Positions 25,798-34,894 of a DNA stretch of 64,000 nt are shown here, piece after piece. The DNA is taken from assembly GCA_963824345.1 (NCBI GenBank), contig CAWGOZ010000008.1, forward strand, positions 1 through 64,000, written 5' to 3'. The notes under the pieces were generated by a model. It made no database searches. It was given only the letters and a program-made list of their open reading frames with translations, and was not told the origin of the DNA. Source of the stretch: Palsa-89 sp963824345. Its GTDB lineage: Bacteria; Acidobacteriota; Terriglobia; Bryobacterales; Bryobacteraceae. Positions within the stretch are counted from its first letter, which is position 1; every line of letters starts with the position of its first letter. Position numbers and translations under genes: made by a program.

Positions 25798-26583
25798 TTA
25801 CTGGCCGGTACCGGGCGCGACGAAGAAGTCCCAAACCTGCATATTGACCTTCTCCACGCTGTATTCGACGACCGCGTATTCGCCCGGCTCGAGCGGCTTT
25901 TGCGGCCAGATTTTGAATAGCCCATCGGCGACTTGCTGGCGAAACACCTCCACCATGTCGGGCTCCTGCACGGTCTCGTTGATGACCGGCTGGATGGTGA
26001 GCTTTTCGACCACGCGATTGCCTTTATGCTCACCCATGCGGACAATGCCGAAGCGCTCGTCCTGGGAAAGCCGTATATAGAACTCGGGGCTTCGATTGGC
26101 GGTGCCTTGCGAGGAGTGCGGGCCGTCGAGCTCAAGCGTGGCTTTGCCATTCACCATCGGAACCGGACTGATGGCCTTGAGGACGCTGCGCCGTTTGTTG
26201 GTGACTATCTTCGATTCGCCGACTTTCATGGGCTTGAGCTGCTCGTTTTCGATCAAGTAGACGCCTTCCTCGGCGGGAACGGCCTCCACCTGCTTGCGGG
26301 CATCCAGCTCGGCCTTGTCCTCGGCTGCCTGCGCGGCGGCATCGGCGCGAACATCGTCGGCGCGTCGTTTGATCTCGGCCTGGGTTTTGTCCAAGTCCAC
26401 AATCGACAGCGGAACTTCTTCCCATTCGTCTCGATCGACGCTGTAGTAGCTGAGCCGATCGTTTTCGATTTTGTATTCGCGGACCAGTTGATCGCTGCCG
26501 TCCTTGAAATACAGTTTGAGGTTGGCGGCGCTGGCGAGCGCGCAGGCGGCAACGAGCAGCAGGCAGACTTTACGCATTCGCAT
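25798..26583 (-). CDS. secreted protein of unknown function
   Basis: Not recognised. Signal peptide (about residues 1-19, ending ASAAN), a short beta segment (LKLYFKDGSDQLVREYKI) and a statement of two regions: an Ala/Glu/Asp-rich helical segment near 70-100 that is probably a coiled coil, and a C-terminal beta-rich domain of about 140 residues. GAGGA precedes the ATG. It lies 3 bp downstream of the S2P-like gene and reads in the same direction, so it is probably cotranscribed with that membrane protease. Confidence 0.5.
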   Translation of the reverse strand: MRMRKVCLLLVAACALASAANLKLYFKDGSDQLVREYKIENDRLSYYSVDRDEWEEVPLSIVDLDKTQAEIKRRADDVRADAAAQAAEDKAELDARKQVEAVPAEEGVYLIENEQLKPMKVGESKIVTNKRRSVLKAISPVPMVNGKATLELDGPHSSQGTANRSPEFYIRLSQDERFGIVRMGEHKGNRVVEKLTIQPVINETVQEPDMVEVFRQQVADGLFKIWPQKPLEPGEYAVVEYSVEKVNMQVWDFFVAPGTGQ

Positions 26584-26586
26584 TCT

Positions 26587-27744
26587 TCATTCCTCGGAAG
26601 GCTGGAGGCCGACGCTGCGCAGAAGCAAAAATTGCGAGAGATTCTCGGAGCTGAGCAGTCCCAGCAGGCGGCCCTCCTGCATCACCAGCACGCAGGCGCC
26701 GGCGTGAGCCATGAGCGGCAGAACTTCGGCTAGGTCCTGGTCGGGAGGCACGCTGGGGAATTCGCGCTCCATGAACCCAGCGACGTAGGACGATTGCCCG
26801 TCGTGCGCCATGCCGCGAAGAAGCGCGTTGCGGGCCAGCAAACCGATCACCTGGTCGCCATGCACGATGGGGAAATCCTGCTGCGACGTCGAGAGCAGGA
26901 GATTGGCGGCATCGCGAATGGTGCTGCCGTGGGCCAGCGTCCGGAACTCGGTCATCATGGCGGCGCGGACCGGGATGCCTTGCGTCAGCGACCGGCCGCG
27001 CGAGGCGGCGCCTTCATTGGCGGCGCCCAGATAGATGAAGAACGCGACGAAGGCGAGCATGGGCATGTAGATGAAGCCGTACAGTCCCATGCTGATGGCC
27101 AACATGCGGCCGGACCAGGTGGCGATCCGCGTGGCCTCGTACTCGGATTTCAAGCGCGAGAGAATGGCGCGCAGCATGCGGCCACCGTCCATGGGGAAGG
27201 CGGGGAGGAGATTGAATCCGGCCAGGACCAGATTGCCCAGTGCGATGCGGTCGGCCAGGTTGTCGCCCGCCGGCTGCGTCAAGGCGAACAGATTGACGGC
27301 TCTGTTTTGCGAATAGAGGATGGCGAAAATGAGGCCGGCGATGGCCAGGTTGACGGCCGGACCGGCGATGGCGATCCAGAACTCCTCCCAAGGTGTGGCG
27401 GGGCGTTCTAAGCGGGCGACGCCGCCGATGGGGTACATCACAATCTCGATGGTGCGGATGCGGTAGTGCGAACTGACCAGCGCGTGCCCGAGCTCATGCA
27501 GCAAAACCGAAGCGATCACAGCCAGGACGAAGAGCGTGTAGCCGGCGGGAGATTGGTTGCTGCCGAGGCCGATGACGACCAGGAAGATCAGCAGCAGAAC
27601 GAAAGTGAAGTGTAGCCGGACGGGAACGCCCAACAAGCGAACCGACCCGACCGAGCCAGGCGTCACGGCGGCGGGCGTGCTGCGTTGCTCTGCCAAGAAA
27701 ACCCCTGCACTGATTTTGACACAGGGCGGGCGGGGGATTGCCAA
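26587..27744 (-). CDS. site-2-type intramembrane zinc metalloprotease with C-terminal CBS domains
   Basis: M50 family protease that cuts substrates within the membrane. About six transmembrane helices surround the zinc motif HELGH (in VLLHELGHALVSSHY) and the third ligand motif NLLPAFPMDGGRMLRA. Two CBS domains (about residues 245-375) follow, a layout found in group III SpoIVFB-like S2P proteins where CBS modules sense adenine nucleotides. A 385-residue frame starts at TTG 27744 without a visible ribosome binding site; GTG at 27666, just before the conserved VRLLGVPVRLHFTF, is an alternative. Substrate unknown, with anti-sigma factors being common targets. Confidence 0.85.
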   Translation of the reverse strand: MAIPRPPCVKISAGVFLAEQRSTPAAVTPGSVGSVRLLGVPVRLHFTFVLLLIFLVVIGLGSNQSPAGYTLFVLAVIASVLLHELGHALVSSHYRIRTIEIVMYPIGGVARLERPATPWEEFWIAIAGPAVNLAIAGLIFAILYSQNRAVNLFALTQPAGDNLADRIALGNLVLAGFNLLPAFPMDGGRMLRAILSRLKSEYEATRIATWSGRMLAISMGLYGFIYMPMLAFVAFFIYLGAANEGAASRGRSLTQGIPVRAAMMTEFRTLAHGSTIRDAANLLLSTSQQDFPIVHGDQVIGLLARNALLRGMAHDGQSSYVAGFMEREFPSVPPDQDLAEVLPLMAHAGACVLVMQEGRLLGLLSSENLSQFLLLRSVGLQPSEE

Positions 27745-27795
27745 ATGCTGAAGTTATGAGCAAGGTGAAGGGACGGACTTTGTATCAAGAATCCG

Positions 27796-27998
27796 GTGGC
27801 GCACAGCCTCGCGTTCGACGAAGCGCAGGCGAAGGTTGGTATCGCTGCGTCTGCGCGTTTTAGAAGGGCAGGGGGCATCGGGCTCGGCTTGACTTGGGCG
27901 ATTGCGCGGTCTATGCGCTGGCGGCGCTGCGTGGTGAACCGGTGCTCGCGACCGGCGGTGACTTTCAAGCGACGGACCTCGTCGTTCTGCCACGCTAA
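27796..27998 (+). pseudogene. remnant of a VapC-type PIN toxin gene
   Basis: Two pieces in different frames match the C-terminal half of PIN-domain VapC toxins. The first (from 27796) reads AFDEAQAKVGIAASARFRRAGG. The second, one frame over and ending at TAA 27996-27998, reads LDLGDCAVYALAALRGEPVL and ends in GGDFQATDLVVLPR. The frame break lies near 27865. The N-terminal half with the first catalytic Asp is absent, and no antitoxin gene is nearby. Positions 27999-28145 show no further gene. Confidence 0.7.
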
Positions 27999-28145
27999 AT
28001 CGTTCATTTTCAATGAGACGGCGAGTTTTCCACAGCCCCGTTCGATGAGGGATATCCCCGCCGAGGTCGGAAAAGGGCCTATTCGACATAATCGTGTAGC
28101 CTCTTTAATGCAGCGTGGCCTATACTCGGAAACATCACTTCAGCT

Positions 28146-30260
28146 ATGCATAAGCCAATCAAGTACGTCGAGAAAGCCGTCACGGTGGCAGCAGGCGCTG
28201 CCTGGGTTGTATTTGACAAACTCAACCAAATCAACCAGAACCCATCCTTTACTCCGGCTTGGTCCGACAAGCCGCTGCTGAAAAGTTACGAGAAGCAGAA
28301 GCCGCCCTTGGGATGGCCGCGAGAGACCGATTCGCTGTGCCCGCGCTGCGTGCCGGAGATCCGCCAGCAGATTGTGGACGGGAAGCTGCCGCACGAGATT
28401 CTGCTCAACGAAAAAGTGGGCGAGATCAAGGCGCAGATCATCGAGCGCGATGGCAAGATCCTGATGGTGAAGGAGTGCCCCAAGCACGGCCGCTTCGAAG
28501 ACGTGATGGCCATGGATCCGGAGTTCTTCAAGCATCTGGAAGACGTGTTCCCCGGCCGCGATATTCGCGCGCACAACGATGAGACACTGCATAACCACGG
28601 AACCAGCACCATCAAACACGGCCGCGGTTCGGTATTGACCATCGACCTGACCAACCGCTGCAACATGATGTGCGATCCATGTTTCATGGACGCCAACCAA
28701 GTGGGCTTCGTGCACGAGCTGAGCTGGGAAGATATTCAAACGCTGCTGGACAATGCGATTTCCATTAAGCCCCGCCGCCAGATGTCGGTGCAGTTTTCGG
28801 GCGGCGAGCCGACGCTGTCGCCTTACTTCCTGGATGCCGTGCGGTACTGCCGCAAGGTGGGATATAACAGCGTGCAAGCCGCGACCAACGGGATTGAATT
28901 CGCCAAGAGTCCCGAGTTTTGCAAACAGGCCGCCGAAGCGGGTCTCCGTTACGCCTATCTGCAGTTCGATGGGATTGGCAATGAAGCCAATTCGCACCGC
29001 GCCGTCGGTAATTTATTCGACGTGAAATTGCGCGCCATCGAGAACCTGTGGAAAGCCGGTGTCGACATCGTGCCGGTGATCACCATCATCAACGGCATTA
29101 ACAACGAGCAGGTGGGAGCGGTGGTGCGCTTCGCTCTGGATAATCCGAAGAAGATCCCGTTCCTGAGCTTTCAGCCGGTTTCCTTTACCGGCCGCGACGA
29201 GGCGGTGACCGACGAGCGACGGCAGGCCCAGCGCTACACGCTCTCGCATCTGGCGCACGACGTGAAAAACCAGACCGGGCTCGGTGAACCGGTCCGCGAT
29301 TGGTTCCCGATTTCGTTCATGAGCACGTTCTCCGACTTCGCCGATCTGGTGCACGGTCCTTCGGCGGACTGGGGACAACTGAGCTGCGGCTGCCATCCCA
29401 ATTGCGGTATCGGCATGGCCGTGATGTGCGACAAGGAAACCAAAGAGGCGGTTCCGGTGACCGCGTTCCTGAACGCCGATCGCCTGGCCAAGGATATTGC
29501 GCGAATCAACGACGCCGCGCGCACCAGCCGCTGGATGAACGTGATGGGCGTCAGCCTGGCGCTGCTGCACAATTACAACCCGTTCAAATCGCCGACGCAT
29601 TTCAAGCTGACGGATCTCATCGCCAAGTTCGACAAGTGTTTCGGAATGACCCCCAAGGCGCAGAAGGGCGGCTATGGGAAGGTGACGGGCGACCGAACCA
29701 TGGAAGACATCACCAAGCGGCGCAACGACCGTTGGAACTTCCTTTTTGTGGCCGGCATGTGGTTCCAGGATCTGTTCAACTACGATTTCCGGCGCACCGA
29801 GCAGTGCATCATTCCTTACGCCACGCAGGAGGGCGAAATTTCGTTCTGCGCCTACAATACGGGCGTGGGCTGGCGCAACATTATCGAAAAGATGCACATG
29901 ACCGCGACGCTCACCAAGTGGTACGAGGAGCACGGGCGGCACGAGATCATCGCGGGCGGCAAGAAGGTAAACCTGGCGGCTAAGGATCACTCGCTGGTGC
30001 TGCGCGCCGAAGACGTGCAGCACGGCAAACAACACGATCTCGACAAGCTGGGGATCGCCAAGACCGCGCGTGAGGAAAAGACGCGCGCCCGCGACGAGAA
30101 ACTGAAGCAGCAAGAGAACGAGCGCATGGCGAAGCTGTACCGCGAGCAGATTCTCAAGGAAAAGCCGGCGCCGGCCGACCTGGTGCAGACGATTATGCCC
30201 GCGCCAAAACCCGAGCCTGTGGCCGACAAGGCGGAAGCGGTGGGTTCGTTCGGGGATTAG
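28146..30260 (+). CDS. radical SAM protein of the tetraether-lipid-synthase (Tes/MJ0619-like) family
   Basis: A 704-residue radical SAM enzyme. The N-terminal extension has C65-P-R-C68 and C111-P-K-H-G, the extra cysteine motifs typical of archaeal Tes and related bacterial proteins. The radical SAM cluster motif is C172-x3-C176-x2-C179 (RCNMMCDPCF), followed by QFSGGEPTLSP. More cysteines follow (SCGCHPNCGIG near 416-425, then KCFGM, EQCIIPY and SFCAY), enough for auxiliary Fe-S clusters. Archaeal Tes joins two lipid tails by C-C bonds between terminal methyls. Acidobacteria make membrane-spanning iso-diabolic acid lipids, so a similar role is an inference. A Lys/Glu-rich tail (about 640-700) is additional. 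Family assignment is from remembered motifs only. Confidence 0.75.
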   Translation: MHKPIKYVEKAVTVAAGAAWVVFDKLNQINQNPSFTPAWSDKPLLKSYEKQKPPLGWPRETDSLCPRCVPEIRQQIVDGKLPHEILLNEKVGEIKAQIIERDGKILMVKECPKHGRFEDVMAMDPEFFKHLEDVFPGRDIRAHNDETLHNHGTSTIKHGRGSVLTIDLTNRCNMMCDPCFMDANQVGFVHELSWEDIQTLLDNAISIKPRRQMSVQFSGGEPTLSPYFLDAVRYCRKVGYNSVQAATNGIEFAKSPEFCKQAAEAGLRYAYLQFDGIGNEANSHRAVGNLFDVKLRAIENLWKAGVDIVPVITIINGINNEQVGAVVRFALDNPKKIPFLSFQPVSFTGRDEAVTDERRQAQRYTLSHLAHDVKNQTGLGEPVRDWFPISFMSTFSDFADLVHGPSADWGQLSCGCHPNCGIGMAVMCDKETKEAVPVTAFLNADRLAKDIARINDAARTSRWMNVMGVSLALLHNYNPFKSPTHFKLTDLIAKFDKCFGMTPKAQKGGYGKVTGDRTMEDITKRRNDRWNFLFVAGMWFQDLFNYDFRRTEQCIIPYATQEGEISFCAYNTGVGWRNIIEKMHMTATLTKWYEEHGRHEIIAGGKKVNLAAKDHSLVLRAEDVQHGKQHDLDKLGIAKTAREEKTRARDEKLKQQENERMAKLYREQILKEKPAPADLVQTIMPAPKPEPVADKAEAVGSFGD

Positions 30261-30649
30261 TGTGAGGACTTAGTGAAGAACCGAAGATCCTTCATCGGAA
30301 AATGCTTTCGGTTCTGTGTCCACAATGTCAGTTGATGAACGGACGCGGTGGCGGCGATCAGGGCATCGCCTAACTCTAGTGAGTGACTGCCGTGAAATGC
30401 GCGAAGATAGTCGCCCGCGCGCGTGGCGATTTCCACCCCGATTGGAACACTCATCATGGAGGAGAATATGCGCTCCGTGGACTCGCGCTCGTTGGCCCTC
30501 ATGCCGTGTCGGATCTCGGTCAGCGTGACTGGGGAATAGAAGAGCGCACCTTCCCCGCTCGCCGTCTCTGACCACAATCGAACCACTGCAGGCTTGCGTG
30601 CACGAAGAACTTCGATCAGGATGTCGGTATCCACCAGGACATCGCTCAT
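30257..30649 (-). CDS. vapC: VapC-type PIN-domain toxin
   Basis: RNase toxin of a type II module. The PIN acidic residues are present: Asp in VDTDILIEVL, Glu in TLTEIRHG and Asp in LGDALIAATA. At 130 residues the length is typical. Its ATG overlaps the antitoxin stop codon (30646-30649), so translation is coupled. Its own stop overlaps the stop of the convergent radical SAM gene. A broken vapC lies 2.3 kb away but belongs to a different subfamily (it has the GDC-x-YALA motif), so it is not a copy of this gene. Confidence 0.9.
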   Translation of the reverse strand: MSDVLVDTDILIEVLRARKPAVVRLWSETASGEGALFYSPVTLTEIRHGMRANERESTERIFSSMMSVPIGVEIATRAGDYLRAFHGSHSLELGDALIAATASVHQLTLWTQNRKHFPMKDLRFFTKSSH

Positions 30650-30900
30650 CTCGAGAATCGTTCGAGCCGTCCGCCTTTCCTGAGGCTGCGCACGTATGTC
30701 TCGGTATCAGGAAGGTCCGTCCTATCCTTCCAAAGGCCCACCGCCGAAAGCAGCGCCTCCTTTCGCTTGGCTGCGTCCCCGAGGTATTTTTCGCGAATCG
30801 CCCTGCGAGCCAGTTCCGATACAGTGCTGTGAGACTGCCGGGCGAGAATGTGGAGCGTTTTCCAAAGGTCGTCTTCGAGGTAGAGCTGAGTTCGTCTCAC
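30646..30900 (-). CDS. vapB: VapB-type ribbon-helix-helix antitoxin
   Basis: An 84-residue antitoxin. The N-terminal RRTQLYLEDDLWKTLHILA strand-helix and the TVSELARRAIRE helix form a ribbon-helix-helix DNA-binding domain. The C-terminal half (DAAKRKEALLSAVGLWKD onward) would wrap the PIN toxin. The GTG start at 30900-30898 directly abuts a 17-bp palindrome, so VapB or VapBC binding there would block the promoter and, if the mRNA is leaderless as its spacing suggests, sit at the transcription start itself. Confidence 0.88.
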   Translation of the reverse strand: MRRTQLYLEDDLWKTLHILARQSHSTVSELARRAIREKYLGDAAKRKEALLSAVGLWKDRTDLPDTETYVRSLRKGGRLERFSR

Positions 30901-30917
30901 GGTGTATAGTATACACC
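30901..30917. promoter_or_regulatory. palindromic operator overlapping the vapBC -10 box
   Basis: GGTGTATAGTATACACC is a perfect 8+1+8 palindrome immediately upstream of the vapB GTG. On the minus strand it contains TATACT (30913-30908), which ends 7 nt before the GTG. It is therefore both a likely -10 element of a leaderless promoter and the likely autoregulatory site for the ribbon-helix-helix antitoxin. Confidence 0.75.
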
Positions 30918-30921
30918 GCCG

Positions 30922-32409
30922 TTAGTTGATGCGGCGCAGCAGGACATACCCGCCCATGGGCGCACAGCCGGAGGAGCGATAGTTGGCGTGGATCCAGCTT
31001 TCGAGTTGCGGATAATGCGGGTCCAACATTTTGCCTGCGGGAAAGACTCGCTCGAATTCGGCCCGGTCCAGGTCCATGTAGAGCACCCACTCGGGGGGAC
31101 GGGAGGCCAATTCGGAGAGAGCGGTCCGGGCGTCTTCGCCGGTCATCATTCCGGGCGCGAGATAAGCATAGCGGGTGGGATTCTCGGCTTGCGTGAGAAA
31201 GTAAAGCAGCGGCTTGTAGGGATAAACGAACAGCGACTCATGCGGGCGAACTTGGGAAAGAAGTTCTTCGATGGCTGGAGCCTCCCCGGCGTCGGCCCGA
31301 ACGTCGCCGACTGGCGTGTGCAATAGCCGCAGACGCCACGGTAATTGGATCTGCCAAGCGAACAAGCCAGCCCACAGGGCAATTGAAACGGCCAGCCAGT
31401 CGCGCGGCCGAGCCGGGAGCAAGCGATAGATGAGGATGCCTGTCAATGCATACGGCAGCGCCGCCACGTAGGCCAGGTGCGCGACATCCGAGCGCGGATA
31501 TGTCGACGCGACGAGCGCGACCGTGCACAGGAGCAAATAGCCGAGTGTCGTCTCGCGATGCCGCAACCAAAGTACCGCGACACCGGCGAGCGCGATAACC
31601 GGCAGAATCGCGGGCAAGGCCAGGCAGAAAACCACCCCGAACCTGACCGGCAGTTCCCATGCGCCGGCGCCTTGAAACAGCGTTCGATATCCGCCAATGA
31701 TGGCGCCGTAGGGCATCACGTTCACCGCGGCGTAGTTGCGCGAAAGCCAGCCCATTTGCGCGAGAAAGGCCCCCAGAGTTCCATTGATCCAAAGCGCGGC
31801 GACGGCGCATGTTCCGGCGATCGTGATTCCGAGCAGGTACCACCCCGCTCGCTTGCGCAGCCAAACCAGCGTGGCGACGCCGACCAGGGCAACCGAGGGC
31901 GTAGCCAGCGCGGCGCAAGCGATCAGCGCACCGGCGGCGATCAGCCGCCTCCGTCCCGGGGCCACCGAGAGCGCGATCGAGGCCAGGGCGAAGGCGCTGC
32001 TATCCCAACGGTGCTGCGCGGTGAGCATGTTTGCATCCGCCGTCTGAAAGGCCAGAAAGAACAGTGCTGTAACCAAGGCGGCGGCGCGCGAAGCGAATCG
32101 TTGCACCAGCCAGTAAATCAGCGCGCATTCCAAAGCCAGGTACAAGATAACGAGCACGCGTCCGGCGGCCAGCGTGACGCCGAGCGCTCGAAACGCAAGG
32201 AGCTGCATCCAAAAGCTGCCGGGGCTCATGTAGCCGAAGAAATCCACATACGGCTTTTGGCCGTGCAAGATGCGCTCGGCGGCGTCGAGGTAAATGCCCT
32301 CGTCGTTGGTTCCGAGGATCAATCGATGGCCGAAGATCCACCACAGCAGGGTCGCGACGGCAGCGAAGAGAGCTACCGGGGCGATCCGCCTAAACATTGC
32401 GCCAGACAC
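30922..32409 (-). CDS. polytopic membrane protein of the GT-C / ArnT-like glycosyltransferase type
   Basis: Residues 1-400 contain about ten to twelve hydrophobic segments. The first outer loop has the acidic motif NDEGIYLDAAERILHGQKPY followed by YMSPGSFWM. This arrangement is typical of lipid-linked-sugar GT-C transferases (ArnT, PMT and GT39/83 families), in which the acidic pair is catalytic. The last 100 residues form a soluble domain. The substrate is unknown, perhaps a polyprenyl-phosphate sugar. It overlaps the upstream methyltransferase gene by 20 bp and is cotranscribed with it. Confidence 0.65.
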   Translation of the reverse strand: MSGAMFRRIAPVALFAAVATLLWWIFGHRLILGTNDEGIYLDAAERILHGQKPYVDFFGYMSPGSFWMQLLAFRALGVTLAAGRVLVILYLALECALIYWLVQRFASRAAALVTALFFLAFQTADANMLTAQHRWDSSAFALASIALSVAPGRRRLIAAGALIACAALATPSVALVGVATLVWLRKRAGWYLLGITIAGTCAVAALWINGTLGAFLAQMGWLSRNYAAVNVMPYGAIIGGYRTLFQGAGAWELPVRFGVVFCLALPAILPVIALAGVAVLWLRHRETTLGYLLLCTVALVASTYPRSDVAHLAYVAALPYALTGILIYRLLPARPRDWLAVSIALWAGLFAWQIQLPWRLRLLHTPVGDVRADAGEAPAIEELLSQVRPHESLFVYPYKPLLYFLTQAENPTRYAYLAPGMMTGEDARTALSELASRPPEWVLYMDLDRAEFERVFPAGKMLDPHYPQLESWIHANYRSSGCAPMGGYVLLRRIN

Positions 32410-33121
32410 CCAGCACCGACTTTCCTACAGCGCCGAGAAACAGTGGATCGATCCAGCACGAGCAAGGGACCAGGCACGTGTCCCAGGTGCGGACCTGCGC
32501 CGCGGTCGGCATGCTCTGGTTGAGCAGCAGGCGGTTGGCAAGAGACGCGAGCATCCCGACCGAATCCAAGTAGATGAGCTTCTCGCGGCGCAGATGAGGG
32601 GGTGCGGCGGCTTGGAGCGATTGCCGGGTGTAGCGGCGGAAGTGGCCGATCGCTTTATCGAATGACGTGAATAGCCAGGGGTGGGCTGGTGACAGCACGA
32701 TCAGGGCGCCACCAGGATTCAGGTGCGCGGCAGCGCGGCGCAGTTCTCCAGAATCGTCCTCAATGTGTTCCAGCACGTCGATGTACAGGATCGCGTCGAA
32801 GAGCCGGGACGATTCGAGCGCGGACAGGTCGCCCGCAATCAACTCGCGCCGGTCGGCGGGTTCGATTTGTTCCAGCAACGACTCGTCGGGTTCCAGGCAG
32901 GTCCACCGATCGAAATGCAGAGCCGCAAACTGCCGCGTGTTGGCGCCAAGTCCCGCGCCTACTTCGAGCACCGAGCCGGTCAAATATGGCTCCATCGAAC
33001 GCCGCAGGTAGGCTTTCCAGTTGCGCGCCTTCTCAAAGACTTCCAGCTCGGACCCGGCGTATTGGTAGGTTGTCACGGGGGGACACTGGCTCCTGCTGCC
33101 GGAAAGATCGGCAGAATCCAA
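32390..33121 (-). CDS. class I SAM-dependent methyltransferase
   Basis: A Rossmann-fold methyltransferase of about 228-243 residues. The SAM-binding motif I is VLEVGAGLGANTRQFA, the acidic end of strand 2 lies in CLEPDESLLEQI, and motif IV-like FDAILYIDVLEHIEDD carries the common VLEHI tract of lipid- and sugar-modifying enzymes. The start is ambiguous: TTG at 33121 or GTG at 33076 (before TTYQYAGSELEVFEKA). Overlap with the GT-C-like gene suggests a joint role in envelope glycan or lipid modification. Confidence 0.8.
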   Translation of the reverse strand: MDSADLSGSRSQCPPVTTYQYAGSELEVFEKARNWKAYLRRSMEPYLTGSVLEVGAGLGANTRQFAALHFDRWTCLEPDESLLEQIEPADRRELIAGDLSALESSRLFDAILYIDVLEHIEDDSGELRRAAAHLNPGGALIVLSPAHPWLFTSFDKAIGHFRRYTRQSLQAAAPPHLRREKLIYLDSVGMLASLANRLLLNQSMPTAAQVRTWDTCLVPCSCWIDPLFLGAVGKSVLGVWRNV

Positions 33122-33155
33122 TGCTTTCTTTACTTTGCGTTATACTCGGGTGCGC

Positions 33156-33161
33156 TATATT
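33156..33161 (+). promoter_or_regulatory. -10 box placed for a leaderless dipeptidase mRNA
   Basis: TATATT (five of six matches) ends 7 nt before the ATG at 33169. TTTGCG at 33134-33139 is a weak -35 candidate at 16-bp spacing. No Shine-Dalgarno sequence precedes this ATG. A second TATACT lies at 33141. Confidence 0.45.
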
Positions 33162-33168
33162 CGGCTAT

Positions 33169-34380
<1,212 letters not shown>

Positions 34381-34389
34381 ACTCGCGGG

Positions 34390-34869
34390 CTAAAACTCTT
34401 GCACGGGCGCGGGCTGATCGGCGCCCACGGACCCGGCGGCGATCTTCGCGACGTAATAGTTTTCCGGGCGCACCGGCGTTCCCGCCATCCGGCGCAGCAT
34501 CGCGATTTGCCCGATGTGGGTGAGCGCGTCGGCGATGGGCGCTTGAAATAGCTTCTCGGCCGGCGCCTGCAGCGGGCTATCGGAAGCCAGATAGGCGTCG
34601 AAAGCTTCCAGCGCGGCGAAGAAACGCCGCACTTCGGCGGGCCACGGGAGCGGCGCCGATTCGCGCCATTGTTGCTGTCCTCGCGCGGCCGACAAGGCCC
34701 AATCGAGGAGATCGCCGATGTGAGCGAGGATCTGCCCGGGCGTTCTGGTCTCCGGCGATGCGTGAAAGTCCGCAAAGGAATCGGGCGCGCCGCGCACCGC
34801 TTTACCGCCGCGATAGGCAAGCGTGGCCAAGCTGTGGCGCAGCAACTGACGCGCGGGATCGGTGCTCAC
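34390..34869 (-). CDS. DinB-like four-helix metal-binding protein
   Basis: A 159-residue protein with the DinB/YfiT architecture: helix 1 ARQLLRHSLATLAYRGGKAV, a histidine in the second helix (GQILAHIGDLLDWALS), and a pair near the end (ADALTHIGQIAMLRRMAG) giving the three-histidine or near-three metal site of the family. DinB-fold proteins include thiol transferases (bacillithiol, mycothiol); most are uncharacterised. The longer frame from 35088 is rejected because it overlaps the porin gene. GTG at 34869 follows TACCCT (34882-34877) by 7 nt, fitting a leaderless start. Confidence 0.75.
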   Translation of the reverse strand: MSTDPARQLLRHSLATLAYRGGKAVRGAPDSFADFHASPETRTPGQILAHIGDLLDWALSAARGQQQWRESAPLPWPAEVRRFFAALEAFDAYLASDSPLQAPAEKLFQAPIADALTHIGQIAMLRRMAGTPVRPENYYVAKIAAGSVGADQPAPVQEF

Positions 34870-34894
34870 TCCAATCAGGGTACAACAGACCGAT

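Noticed and set aside
27663..28281. Open frames on both strands over 27663-28281 as possible new genes
   Set aside because: The plus-strand piece is explained by the broken vapC; the remainder has no coding signal on either strand.
31477..32523. Open frame of 348 codons opposite the GT-C-like gene
   Set aside because: Very Arg/Gln/Glu/Gly-rich without domains; the minus-strand frame shows clear membrane helices and a catalytic loop.
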